From: Watersipora subatra
Taxonomy: Eukaryota > Bryozoa > Gymnolaemata > Cheilostomatida > Watersiporidae
Length of the DNA: 64,000 nucleotides
Assembly: GCF_963576615.1 (NCBI RefSeq)
Contig: NC_088711.1
Span: 3,596,001-3,660,000, forward strand
Direction: 5' to 3'
The position numbers and the translations under genes are program-made. The notes beneath the pieces are model-generated. The model was given only the letters and a program-made list of their open reading frames with translations. It ran no database searches and was not told the DNA's origin. This document shows positions 12,546-23,446 of this stretch, piece after piece (position 1 is the stretch's first letter; each line of letters starts with the position of its first letter).

Positions 12546-14342
12546 TGAAACAAACAACCCTAAATTGCATTGCTATCAATAGGATAATGACATCATTGTT
12601 ATCAAAGGTACAAGAGCTAGAGGCATTGTTTATGGCCCTAGTTATGATGTTTTTTTAGGCCCTTGTAGTGATGTTTTATGGCCCTTGTGTTGTTATTGTA
12701 TTTAGTAATGCTGAATGGAAAGTTTGGCACTAATACCTTTTACGTGTTTCATCAATTTGAAAGCATGCTGCTTGTCACACACGCATACGCATCACAACAA
12801 ATACATGTCAACTACAGCCATTCATTTCTTTTTAAATTGACTTTTAGTAGATGGTGTTCTTATATTAAATACATTATTTTCAGATGAATAGCTTGTGGAC
12901 CAGATGTGGCACGTATAGTCTACCTAAATACTTAAGGGTTATGAACTGAATGGAGAGAAATAAGCAAAGATTTTAGTAGACATTGCGGACTTAGTACGAA
13001 GATAGATGAAGTGGCCAGGGAAGACAAACGCAGATGACAACCAAGCGCGACAACAATAAGTAGGTAGGCGTAAAAGCAAAACTCTGCAGAGGTTCTACCA
13101 CACCACCTATTTTTCTCATTACTCCAATAAATCACTCTATCCCTTCTCTAGCTACACAACTACACCAGATATCTTTCTCATTCGAACGGACGTAAAGAAA
13201 AGACCAAGCGACTCTTACCTGAAATTGATTCGAACATAAACTATAACTTAGAAAAGCTCTTACCGCCTAATGCGTGTAAACGATCATGCCATCATTTCCT
13301 CTTAGGTCAGTTCTTTAAGGTGCTCAGCCAAACAAGACTTGTACTCCCAATAGCCATTCATTGTCACCTTAAATAGTCGGACATCTTTCACCTTATCTTT
13401 ATAGTGTTCAGATCTCATAACGAGGCTCTGTTCTTACCTACCAAATTATTAAATTTCTTTTAATTCACCGCGCACTATCAAGAAAGTCACAGTCAAGCTT
13501 TATTCACGCCGCGGCGATTTTTGGTCAGTCCATGTAAAAGTTGCTCTATTCCAATTCATGCAAAACATCTACCTCCATTCTACAACTTAATTTTATAAGA
13601 TTAGTCGAGAAAAACAAAGCAATCCGCTACGTCAACGAGTACTCGCTAACAATGTCCCTAACTTGAAGCCCGAAGAGACATCTATGTGACCTTATTAGGG
13701 CTGCTTATGACTCAGGCAGCACAATTTCTAACATTCTTTCAGTGGTCAAAGAGCCTGCTAACTGCTGTTGCTTCCTGCGTAACAACATTGTGTAACACCC
13801 AAAAAACCAGCCAGGAAAATTTGGCGATAAAATTTTAGGATATTGTGAAACAATCCCTACGGCAACACATGAAACAGTGACCGATTCTGATAGTGACAGT
13901 AATATCACTGATCAACAATCATGTCACAATAGTTATGTTTGTTAACTAGTGAAAGAAAAATAGCAGCAGTTGTTGGCACTGTCATGGTGGTCGCTTGTGT
14001 ATTCGCAATAGAAGTCTAGCTTTCTACATATAAATTAGCTTCATTAAAAGGAACTCATCAACATTTTGAATATGAGCGCTAACACTTCAGAGGGCTCCCT
14101 CCAAATGTGATTAAGTGTGGATGGTGGGCGAGATATAGAGGTATTACAGTAACGGCTGTTGACCAGCTTCCTGGTCATCGATAAGCTTCAAGGATGTGAA
14201 TGCGGTTCCAAGGAAACAAAGGAGCTGTTTGTCTTAAAATCAACTGCTTATAAGGGTGTGAGTATAGTTGGCTAACTCAAATCAGGCAGAAAGACTCACA
14301 GATCAGCACCTCATCCTTTCAATATTTTTCTCAACACTAAAT

Positions 14343-16382
14343 ATGGTTGAGCCAAGTAAGTACATTTAGCTGACACAATCTGCTTAGTGAACCGACATAC
14401 GAAGAGGGTCAGCAGTTATATTCTGTAGCTGATAAGTAGGACAGCGCCTCTAACTACCAATAGCAGAAAGAGAGATTTAGTTTTAGTAAAACTGAACTGA
14501 TTTAAAAAAATAATATAAAGTTTTAATTACGTTTAAAAAGTGACTAGAGGGGTTTATATTGTAACTAGAACAGGAACTAATATCATGACACCAGTGAGAC
14601 ATCATATGTGACATCTCTGATAGGTCTGAGTAGTCAAACAGGCCTAAGGGAGCAGCAGTTTTAAACTATAAATGTTGGTTAGCTAAGGTGGCAAGTTTAG
14701 CCTTCAAGTAAACACAGTGAGTATACACCCAATTAAAATACAAGGTTACTAAGACAGTCTTCAACTATTGTCAATAAAAAATGATATGTTTGCTGAATAG
14801 AAAGCAGGTGGTCTTAGAAGGTCTATGGTACGCAATGCTATCAACGCTTGTTGACTTCACAGAATAACCTGTAGGCTTGGAATAGCCTAAAAAATTAAAG
14901 TAATATAGTATAACAAGATGAAGCTTAATATAATACAATTTAATATTATATGCTCTATATACGCTCTATATACGCTCTATTATACGCTCTACATGTATAT
15001 AAATCTCAGTTTGTGTGTGTGTCAATCAAACTTGGTGAGGTTTGGGTTTGGGGTTTGGGCTTTTCCTCCAAAACGTGTATAGTTCGGTTTGACCAGCTTC
15101 AGCTATTAAACTATTGGGATGAAGAATCCGTATTGCAGAAGATTTGTTCTCGGAACCTCCCGTTCTCCAGGCAAATCCTTTAACGATTAAGCTAAACAAG
15201 ATTGACTGATTCATGATTCATGTATGTCGCTATGTGGGTAAGAATATGCTACTGGTCTACATTACGGCGCAACATAATTTTATGCTTGCTCTCATGATTC
15301 TTATTAGTAAGCTTACTCAAATTAGGCATTGGCAATGTACCAGGCTAATGGCAAGCGGCAGACAACTCTCATTACCTCTCATTGCTTATAAGCTGATTTT
15401 TAATACCCGTACTAGCACTTCGCTAATACTATTATATACTATTATTATTGTTATTATTATTATATACTATTGCCTAATATAATACCGTGTTTAGATCTCC
15501 AACTCCTAATCGGATATACTGCTAGAAAACTTTCCAACACTGAAAATACTGTAAATAATGGCTAATTATTGGTGAAGAAGACTCCAACTTGCCTATAAAG
15601 GTATAAATGTCTAAAATTGAACAACTATTGCTCAACCTGGGTTTTTGTTATATTTTAGACCCCTGCACCGACCAAGCTACCAAACCTAGTTTACCAGACT
15701 ACCCACAAACGATGCCAGAATACACAAAGCAATCGACACCACCAGTATGCTCACAGGAGCCAGCAGAAACCAGCAGCAACCAGCAACTACCAGCACCGGT
15801 GTATTCACTGCAGCCTACAGCCTCAGGGTTTCAACAGCAAACAGTAGCACCAGTGTATCTTGTCAGTGACGCCCCTTACACAGCACCTGTGCAAATACCA
15901 CCTACAAGCCCTCCTAATGATTATCTGGCTTTTTCCATCTTTACAACAATCTTCTGCTGCGTTTGGATTGGCATCGCAGCAATATACAAGTCAGTCAAAG
16001 TGAAAGAGGCAATTAGAGCAGGTATGACTTACCGTATGTCATTTGCTTCAAATGCAAATCAATTACATGAAAGTTGCTTTTGTTATGTGTTGGCCCTTCT
16101 AAAGGCCTCCTATCCAATGAACTGGCTACAGAAGCTCTTTATGTGCTTTGAATGTCTCTGTCCTGTTACAAGCCAGTTATGAACTTTTACAATCACTTGA
16201 TTGGATAGGTTTTTAGAAGGACTGACAGCGGTTGTGTAGCGTAACCAGTAAAGTAATTTATTCACTAATCTATATAAATCTCTAAAATATTTGAAAAAAT
16301 ATTACGAAGAAAGTAAACTTTTAGAAGTTGCGCTACAAATTTGTTTCGTGCGATGCACTCATCAGACGCGGTTGTATTTATG

Positions 16383-16454
<72 letters not shown>

Positions 16455-18732
16455 TTATAAGTGGAACTTCACTCTATAAGTTAAACATTTTATTACTAAT
16501 AGTTTCATGTGGTACACTCAGTATCACACTCTTCAGATAAAATGTCTAAAATGAATTTCATACTCCAGTATTAAATACGCTGTTATGCAGAGTTAGATAA
16601 GCTGATAATTGGATGAGTGTACAGAAGCCAAAAGCCAAATAGTTAAGTGATACAATTACGTAGCAAGAACTTAGATGAATGTCTGCATGATGATAATAGC
16701 TCGTTACGTTTATTGAGAGTGCCTAATGATGGTCTGTAAATAATAAAGAATTTCTCCCATAGGCATAAGTTACACTTGTTTGAGATAGTGTTGTATGCTT
16801 TAGCATACCGTAGGGTCTTCCATGATATTGCGTAGTTGGTATTATTGTCCTTTAGTGACCATATATATTTACTTAATTCAGTAGAGTTTCTCTTAGATGG
16901 GTGGTTGAAAGAAGCTTTATGGTTAGTGAATCGCGTCTTGAAAGTGTTCTCTGTTAGTCCAATGTATGTCTGGTCTGGTGAATCGGTGTTGGTTTTTACA
17001 GTAGCCTGGTAAATTAATGATGTTTTCAGGCATTCTCCATTCATCGGGCACTCTTCTCTTTTTCTGCAGTTGCATGTTCGGTCTTCATTTGCGGTGTTGG
17101 CAGTCAGTATAATTTTGTTGTGAGCATTGATAGACTCTCTTACATTGCTCATACAACTGTAGCTAATTTTGATATTGTTGCTGTTAAATATTTTATGCAG
17201 TGGGTGCCTTGTCGTAAATTCCTTCTTGACTAGTTGGATGAAGAGTTTGCCGATGTTAGTATGGACATTACTGCTGTAAGGTGGGTTGTACCATGTAATC
17301 GTCCTGCTCCGTTTGCATTGTCTGTTTTCAGATGTTGGTAGATGTTCTTGGTATGTTAGTTGGTGGCTATATCCGCTCTTGGTTAGTGCTTCTTGGTAGA
17401 TATTTGCTGTTTTATTGAAGCATTCAGCATCAGACGAAATTGTAGAGAGCCTCTTATTTATACTTGCTGGAATGTTTCTGATTATGCCAGGTGGGTGGTT
17501 GGACTCTTTGTTGACATACACTGGTCTCTCATTGGGTTTGACGTATGGCATGTGTTTACCATTGTCTAAGTTGAGGGTAACATCAAGGAAGTTTACAACT
17601 CTTTTATTAACATTGATGGTAATCTTTAGTCCATACGAGCTGAATATAGCACAGAGATCTTTTTTCATAGATTCTGCATTACGTGCTGAACCTTCTACTA
17701 TGCCTAGCCCATCATCTCTGTACAATCCAAAGTGGTTACCATATTTTGTTGTGATCTGATGGAGTAGAAACGTACCGACCAGCTCACAGGTTTCGGCACC
17801 GTCGAAACTTCCCATTGTTACATCAAATAGTTCATCAGCGGATGTTTTTCCCCAGTATTCTCCTTCACTACATAGAATTGATCTTTTGGAGTGTGTGATG
17901 ATGTTTCTCTCTTCCTTGGTGATGTTTGTAAATTTGGTGGCAAACTCTAGTGCGGCTTCTAGTAATTTCATATTTATTGATGGATAAAACTCAACCACGT
18001 CGAACTCAATGAATGAGCATTGTGGTTTGTGCTTGATGTTGTTGAACCATCTTAGGACTGCTGTTGTGTTCTTCCATTGGTTGAGTGGGGTAGCGCTGAG
18101 TATCTTTGTGTTGATGCAATCTAATAGCTGTTTACTTATCTTGCCAATTTCAGGTTTAGTAGGGTTTATTAATCTGCATAAAGGGTTATTCGCAAAGTTT
18201 GGCTTGTGGTCTTTCAGTGTTATATATGCCTGTCGTTCAGCAGTGGTGTTAATTCTATCATCCAATTCCAATCTTTCTGCAATATCACGAGCTTCAGTGT
18301 TTAGTTGTTTACACGTATCATGTGGGATCTTCTTATAACTTTTGGTGATGTTGTTGTGTAGTATCGTTGTGTAATTGTCCTTACTCAGTTGGTAGAAGTT
18401 GGAGGTTTTGTCGGCACGTACAAGTAGGTTTTGTGAGCTTTTAACTTTGTTGTTCACATCTGCTGATAGCTCTTTTTGGAACCTTGAGGTCGTTGTTCTA
18501 AATTTGATGTTTCTAATTATATGTATGAGCTCTTTCTCAAAGTTTGCTAGTTGAGGTATCGGTGGCGGTGCTTTCTTAGTGTTAAATCCATAAGTCTTTT
18601 TGGTGTTATAAGTTTTCTGTGGATGTAGGAAGTGAAAGGCTTTCCACCTCATGCGTCTGCATTATAAATATTTTATAATTTAGCTCTGATTTATCATTGA
18701 GCACTCTGTAACGAACTGTGCAGCGTCCACTT

Positions 18733-18781
<49 letters not shown>

Positions 18782-19181
18782 TTATATATATATATATCTA
18801 AAATCAGTAAAACAGACTATAACTTTAGATAGAACACTTCATTACCAATAGTTTCACGCATGTATATATCATATATATATCATATGTAATATATATATAT
18901 GTAATATATATAACAGGTGTGACACCATAAATGTAATATATATTACATAATTATATATACATGATTATATATATACTCAGACCAATGAATTTGAATGAAG
19001 GTTTAAAAATCTTTAGTCAACTCTCATAAGACTATAATAAGTCTGAACTCTATTTTTAGGAAATGAGCAAGCTGCGGCCGACGCTTCAAAGACTGCAATG
19101 ACTTTGAATATAGTAGGAGTTATTTTGGGTATTATTGTTCTGGTTGTAGTAGTATTATTGAATTTCTTTGTGTATTATTGA
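14343..19181 (+). CDS. CD225/dispanin (IFITM-like) gene 3, copy A
   Basis: Coding exons: a proposed 13-base exon 1 (14343-14355, MVEP then donor AA/GTAAGT, tentative), exon 2 15659-16021 (acceptor TATTTTAG, donor GTATGA), exon 3 19060-19181 (acceptor TATTTTTAG, stop TGA). All junctions are phase 1. Exon 2 encodes a Pro/Gln/Thr-rich cytosolic-type N-terminus followed by PPNDYLAFSIFTTIFCC, a hydrophobic stretch and AIYKSVKVKEAIRA, the CD225 core with a Cys pair. Exon 3 gives NEQAAADASKTAMTLNI and a Val-rich transmembrane helix. The open frame continues upstream of 15659 to an ATG at 15607, but that stretch contains the polypyrimidine tract and is taken as intron. Intron 2 (about 3 kb) carries an antisense Penelope-like element absent from the paralogue. 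Confidence 0.82.
16328..16372 (-). ncRNA. Hammerhead ribozyme motif in Penelope-like pseudo-LTR (copy A)
   Basis: Read on the minus strand: CTGATGA (16365-16359), then an 11-base hairpin GTGCATCGCAC (4-bp stem, 3-base loop), then GAAA (16347-16344), a very short stem III around AAATTT, and GTA before the predicted cleavage point (between 16334 and 16333). A G/C-rich partner strand GCGC can pair with GCGT just before CTGATGA to form stem I. All core residues are as expected for a type I hammerhead. Hammerheads with very short stem III are known from Penelope-like elements, and one such element lies immediately downstream on the same strand. Activity is inferred from motif fit only. Confidence 0.72.
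16388..16448. repeat. (TA)n microsatellite
   Basis: About 30 TA units between the hammerhead motif and the Penelope body. A similar tract lies on the other side of the element (about 18737-18800), and copy B has one uninterrupted tract here. Confidence 0.95.
16448..18740 (-). mobile_element. Penelope-like retroelement, inserted in intron 2 of dispanin gene 3
   Basis: About 2.3 kb present in copy A and missing at the equivalent place in copy B (33000-33040), flanked on both sides by TA repeats. It contains one uninterrupted antisense frame (16643-18652). Downstream of the frame, the motif ATTACTAATAGTTTCATG recurs in modified form at 18837-18862 beyond the far TA tract, as expected if both are pseudo-LTR parts. 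The exact ends cannot be set because they fall in TA repeats. Confidence 0.85.
16643..18652 (-). CDS. Penelope-like element polyprotein: reverse transcriptase + GIY-YIG endonuclease
   Basis: 669 codons without a stop. Around residue 80 is a RADKTSNFYQL motif and near 145 a YITLKDHKPNF motif, both typical of the Penelope family N-terminal and early RT region. RT motif A is IEFDVVEFYPSI (about residue 216) and motif C is YRDD (about 310). The C-terminal part (about 530-590) has a Cys cluster (CNCRKREECPMNGEC) followed by IYQATV and YIGLTENTFKTRFTNH, the GIY-YIG nuclease signature of endonuclease-bearing Penelope elements. The length is slightly short for the family, so the 5' end may be trimmed or start at an upstream non-Met codon. 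It runs antisense to the host gene and probably is removed with the intron. An open frame of this length suggests recent insertion. Confidence 0.88.
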   Translation of the reverse strand: MRWKAFHFLHPQKTYNTKKTYGFNTKKAPPPIPQLANFEKELIHIIRNIKFRTTTSRFQKELSADVNNKVKSSQNLLVRADKTSNFYQLSKDNYTTILHNNITKSYKKIPHDTCKQLNTEARDIAERLELDDRINTTAERQAYITLKDHKPNFANNPLCRLINPTKPEIGKISKQLLDCINTKILSATPLNQWKNTTAVLRWFNNIKHKPQCSFIEFDVVEFYPSINMKLLEAALEFATKFTNITKEERNIITHSKRSILCSEGEYWGKTSADELFDVTMGSFDGAETCELVGTFLLHQITTKYGNHFGLYRDDGLGIVEGSARNAESMKKDLCAIFSSYGLKITINVNKRVVNFLDVTLNLDNGKHMPYVKPNERPVYVNKESNHPPGIIRNIPASINKRLSTISSDAECFNKTANIYQEALTKSGYSHQLTYQEHLPTSENRQCKRSRTITWYNPPYSSNVHTNIGKLFIQLVKKEFTTRHPLHKIFNSNNIKISYSCMSNVRESINAHNKIILTANTANEDRTCNCRKREECPMNGECLKTSLIYQATVKTNTDSPDQTYIGLTENTFKTRFTNHKASFNHPSKRNSTELSKYIWSLKDNNTNYAISWKTLRYAKAYNTISNKCNLCLWEKFFIIYRPSLGTLNKRNELLSSCRHSSKFLLRNCIT
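18837..18862 (-). repeat. Penelope pseudo-LTR fragment
   Basis: The sequence CATTACCAATAGTTTCACG resembles the one just downstream of the Penelope frame (about 16480-16510). It is also present in copy B (33081-33101), which lacks the Penelope body. Confidence 0.45.
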
Positions 19182-19614
19182 ATATTTCCGATGTAATAAT
19201 TTCCTATAACTGAGTCAACTAAACAACTTGTGCAGACCTTCTGGTCTTTTTGGATGCACATTACATGTCTATTATCAATTTTCAATTTTGCTATTTCATA
19301 TAGCATATAATATTTTCATAGTATAATTTTAACCTTTTTGCAATAAGTTGTATGTTTTAAACATATCTACGCTTAATTGGAAAGGTAGACATTACTATTA
19401 GATTGATTTTATCATAATTGTCACAATGTATTATCTTGTTGTTGTTATTGTCTGCGCTCAGTTATTTTATATTCTTGTGAGGTTCGCTTCCTTCTTCACT
19501 CATGTTGAAAAAAAGATCAATTGCATTAATCATCAAAAGTTTTTTTTTTAATATATTTTGTATAACATCAAACACTGGCATTGACTCACTATAATCATTC
19601 TCACTGTACCCTTA

Positions 19615-20380
19615 AGGTATAAACACACTAGGCGATTTTATCGCGAGCGTCATGAGGAAGGCGGAGATATCGCTGGCGTGTGCATAAACACACTTGAGCG
19701 ATTCACTAGCAAGCGATATAATTGGCACGCCCACAAACTGCCAATAAAATTTCGTATCATTAGTTTCTTCGGAGTTATTAATAAATCTAGGTTAGTCAAT
19801 TTGGCGCCGTCTAGGCGACAACGTAAACAACTTACGCATTTGTTGTTAAACCTATCTCACTTTCACGGATTGTACACTGCCTACACTACAAGAAGACATA
19901 AGAAAAACGATTATGGTATTTCTAACTGTAATATTTTTTACTATTTTTATACATATTTTATTTTGTAGTGATTCTTTAAAATATTTACCGTTCTCAAGAT
20001 GGTCAACCTGCGCAACGATTGACTCTAAATGTTGGTTTTCAAATCGGATTTTGGTAATTTTTTGTTATGGTGTACAGGACTGGGAGTGCTATTATTAAAT
20101 TTATGAACAATCCAGTGTTTGTTCTGAAGATGTTTTAATTGTAACAAAATAGCAAATTGTCGCTACTGTGCGTTGGTGAACAGCGATAAGAAATAATTAC
20201 CCGCCATAAAATTGCATTCTGGTAAAAGCCAACCAATCGAAATGCATCTCGCTAGCGATAAAGTTGTGTAGAAAAAGTCTCACGTTATCGCTCTGCATGA
20301 GCGCGCTGAGTGAATTCCAGCGCAGATTAGCGCCACGCAACGCGATATCGCTCTAAATATCGCCTAGTGTGTTTACACCT
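19615..20380. mobile_element. Harbinger-like MITE (766 bp) with TTA target duplication
   Basis: Terminal inverted repeats of about 22 bp (AGGTRTAAACACACTAGGCGAT, one mismatch) are flanked by TTA on both sides (19612-19614 and 20381-20383). Copy B of the duplication has the empty site with a single TTA at 33854-33856, which proves the boundaries. A 3-bp TWA duplication suits PIF/Harbinger elements. Subterminal GCGATATCGCT-type repeats are seen. There is no transposase; a 96-codon frame inside has no recognisable domain. Confidence 0.85.
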
Positions 20381-20537
20381 TTAGAGTGGCCTTGAATGAA
20401 GCTACAACACCAACATTCCCAAATGTCACAGTTGGTCTGATTAGGTGTGCTTAAGGGTTTGCTTCAAATCACAGATCAACTGTCAGCGTCTCTAACTGCT
20501 CATCTCTAAGATGTACCAGTTTTTTTAGTTTGGACTA

Positions 20538-20560
20538 CTGAATGCCCGGCGTTGCACAAA
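20538..20560 (-). repeat. Possible Helitron-like 3' terminal hairpin
   Basis: ACTGAATGCCCGGCGTTGCAC read in reverse has the GCAACGCCGGG hairpin motif followed by a short tail ending in CAGT, as in many invertebrate Helitron-like repeats. Present also in copy B at 34017-34038. The other end was not located. Confidence 0.3.
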
Positions 20561-20812
20561 AAATAAATAAGTTTTTGCACAGAAAATTGATTTTTAATCA
20601 ACATATACAACATTTACGATTCTAAGTTTTAAATGAAGGTGTTTGTTTATTCCTGCATATGACCAGTAAAAACATAATTTTTATATTTAAAAGCTTGAGG
20701 CAAAGCTAAAACAGATTGTTGAAAAGAATGTCTGACTTCTTATGCTACACAAGACGTCATAAGTTCGTATTAATATGAATAAACAATTATTCCATACTAT
20801 GGCAAGGTGGCT

Positions 20813-20930
20813 GCGTGGGGCTGTGGTTAGTGCGCTTGTCTGCACACTGGTGTTTATGGGTTCAATTATGGTGCGAAGAGGTGTTTTTCATTTCTATGTG
20901 AACAACAGACTAACAAACACTTGATTTATA
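20813..20930 (+). repeat. tRNA-derived SINE, copy A
   Basis: The tRNA-like head has an A box around GTGGTTAGTGCGC and a decayed B box GGTTCAATTATG. It is collinear with the better preserved copy at 34553. Confidence 0.65.
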
Positions 20931-21486
20931 TACATGTAGATTAGTGTTTCAATCAGACCATAAAGTTGTTGTAGTGATAGGAAAATGTTCAGGATCTTAC
21001 ATGTGCCTAAATGTGCTAGGGGTGTTTTTATTAATTATGTCAAGAATCAGCTATTGTGATAATCTGATCTTGTTTTAATTAAGATGGCGTAGCCTTGTAG
21101 ATCTTATCATCCTGTGAGTTGCCTTGTCAAACTAGCTCACATTTTACAGATATCTAGAGTTATCAGCATTTAATTAAAGAAACAACAACTCCTTGTAAAG
21201 CTCACTGATGGGGATCATTTTTATTAACCACGGGCAGCAACGTTGGCCACCATTTCAATGAGAAATTGTTAAACTGGCATGAAAAATGTCAACTGTTTAG
21301 GTCAATATCAAAATAATGGCACCTTTTCTAGCTGCTAGTGATATGTATAACCTCTGGTTGCCATTAGCCATAAACTAGTTGCAAAGTTGTCTTTTCCTGG
21401 TTATCTCCATGAGTCTAATAGATGGTGAGCAAGCCATAAAATGGATCAGCCAGTTGAAACCTGTAGCAGAATAAGTGCACATTCAT

Positions 21487-21535
21487 TGTTCTCACTTTAG
21501 TTTTTATAATGTTTATAAAAACTAAAGTGAGAACA
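21487..21535. repeat. Perfect hairpin, 23-bp arms, 3-base loop
   Basis: TGTTCTCACTTTAGTTTTTA and its exact complement form a 49-bp near-palindrome right at the outer edge of duplication copy A. It is absent from the edge of copy B. Confidence 0.85.
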
Positions 21536-21639
21536 GAAACTACTTCTCTGGTTTTGTTGTCAGCGGAGCCATAAATACTGCTTTATAAATGGGGGAGGGT
21601 GCTATTTAGGGTATCTCACAAAATCAACAACTAAGTAAC

Positions 21640-21790
21640 CACCATTAACCACTTGTATAACAGTGCTCTTTCATAACAGAGTACTTGTATAACGGTGTAC
21701 TTGTATAACAGTGTGCTTGTATAACGGTGTACTTGTATAACAGTGTGCTTGTATAAGGGTGTACTTGTATAACGGTATACTAGTATAACA
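21640..21790. repeat. Minisatellite ACTTGTATAACAGTGT, interrupted by a transposon
   Basis: About nine copies of a 16-17 bp unit. The array resumes at 23122-23160 on the other side of the 21791-23121 transposon. Confidence 0.85.
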
Positions 21791-23121
21791 AAGTAGGGGA
21801 GAAGTGGGTAATGTGGACAGCTGGGTAATGTGGACAGTTAAATTATTAGCTAAAGTTTATAACCAATTCCACTTGTTTCATATTATAAAACCTTTCCTTT
21901 TTATGTTAGAAGAAGCCACATGCTGATTTGGAAGTCTCTATCCATCATACATCAATCTGTAAGCATCTTAATATTTATCATACAAATAGTAATTTTTAAT
22001 TCAATTTTACTACCTGGGTTACATAGTGTAAATGTTGTTGGAAATTTTGGGGTAATATGTAAACAAACAAAGCATATTGTGTTGTTTATCTCTATTGATT
22101 GTCAGAAGGCAACTCCTGACTATGACTGAGGTTTATCAAAATTTGTAATAATGTATAAGATGGGGTAATGTTGACATGTTCACATTACCCTTATGCCATG
22201 TCCAAATTACCCTGTGCTGCAAGGCATATGATATAAACTGCCTAATTTGCTAGTTTCAATGCAAAGTCTAAATTGTTACTACTACTACTAGGCTTCCTAG
22301 TAAATTTACTAATATATGTACATGTAAATTTCTCAGTCCAACAACTATTTGCCAATCACTATGAATGCCAAAGTGAATGTGGTTTTGCACCATCTTTTGA
22401 TTGGGATTAGTAGACGCGAGGTTTTTAAATGTTGTAATTAGAAAATGAATGCTAAATTAATTGCCTTAATTTAATTAAAACTATCGCCTCTGAAAAGTTG
22501 GAAGCAGACTTTTACTGGCGCAGGAGTGGGAGGTTTTTCAAGCCAAACCTATCGGATTGTAAATGTGTGAGCCACAGCCAGCTCGAATTAGTCTTACCTA
22601 AACCGCTGTCATAGGGAAATACAGAAAGAACCAGAAGTGGACTCATATTTGGTTTTAAGCCATCATCATATGATTTAAGATAGACATAATTTGTTATACC
22701 AACAACACTCAAAGACAATCTGAGTTATTACCATGACTTAGTAGAATTATAATCTTATATTGTCAGATTTGATTTATTCCTGTACAGTTTTCGTTAAATT
22801 GAATATAACCAAATGCATATATTACTTGTAGTTATCTAATATCTGAGAAATTTTTACTTTTAATGGCAAAAAATGACATGTTCACATTACCCAGTGCACC
22901 TGTCCACATTACCCACCGACGGTGGGTAATGTGGACAATCTTGAGGTTTACGATATGGTGGATTCTGGAAAAACTATTGCTTGTATTACGAAACATGCAA
23001 TTAAAAAAAGAATGCCAACAAACTCTGCAAGCTAAAGATATAATTTAGAGTATTCTAAAGTAAATAGTAGTAACTGTAACGAAAAGAAAAACTGTCCACA
23101 TTACCCACTTCTCCCCTACTT
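21791..23121. mobile_element. TIR DNA transposon, 1331 bp, 8-bp target duplication, unclassified
   Basis: Perfect 30-bp terminal inverted repeats begin AAGTAGGGGAGAAGTGGGTA and continue ATGTGGACAG. They are flanked by GTATAACA on both sides (21783-21790 and 23122-23129). The target is a tandem repeat, but the empty-site reconstruction fits a true 8-bp duplication, which would suit hAT-like or P-like elements. The core GGTAATGTGGACA occurs about nine times in both orientations inside the element, including a 37-bp palindrome at 22901-22937. No transposase frame is visible, so this is a non-autonomous copy. Confidence 0.85.
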
Positions 23122-23350
23122 GTATAACAGTGTACTTGTAAAACGGTGGGTTTGAATAGCATTGTACTTGAATAATACTTTACGTAATAAGCGCTGTGCA
23201 TGTTCAACAGTGAGCATTCACAGCCAAGCTATAACCATCATTATTTGTTTCTATGAAATAAAAATTCAACGGTTAATTTTTTTGGAGTTATCATTTTATT
23301 AGACGATTTGAAGAATTTTGATTTTTCAATCCAGTTACAGGCATTATAAT

Positions 23351-23446
23351 GGAATCACATGTTATCAGCCCATTTCTCACCCTCTAAAGGCATTATCTAG
23401 GTTTGAATCACATGTTATCAGCCCATTTCTCACCCTCTAAAGCAAT
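23351..23446. repeat. Short direct duplication (about 54-bp period, two copies)
   Basis: GAATCACATGTTATCAGCCC followed by ATTTCTCACCCTCTAAAG occurs twice in succession. Nothing else was recognised from 23160 to 23800. Confidence 0.8.

Larger units (their letters stand above)
12090..21485. repeat. Segmental duplication, copy A (contains dispanin gene 3)
   Basis: Aligns collinearly with 28682-36040 at high identity (only a few differences across the 363-bp coding exon). It is longer than copy B mainly because of a Penelope-like element (about 16448-18737) and a MITE (19615-20380) that copy B lacks. The region between 12.1 and 14.3 kb has no recognised exon. Confidence 0.95.

Noticed and set aside
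13705-13908. 67-codon minus frame, conserved at 30332-30535
   Set aside because: Identity reflects the recent segmental duplication, not selection; no domain or splice support.
15607-15658. Start of dispanin gene 3 at the ATG at 15607 (and 32206 in copy B)
   Set aside because: The stretch ends in a polypyrimidine tract and TTTTAG acceptor at the exact place and phase seen in genes 2 and 5, so it is intron.
17415-18338. Plus-strand frames of 109-114 codons
   Set aside because: Opposite-strand shadows of the Penelope-like polyprotein.
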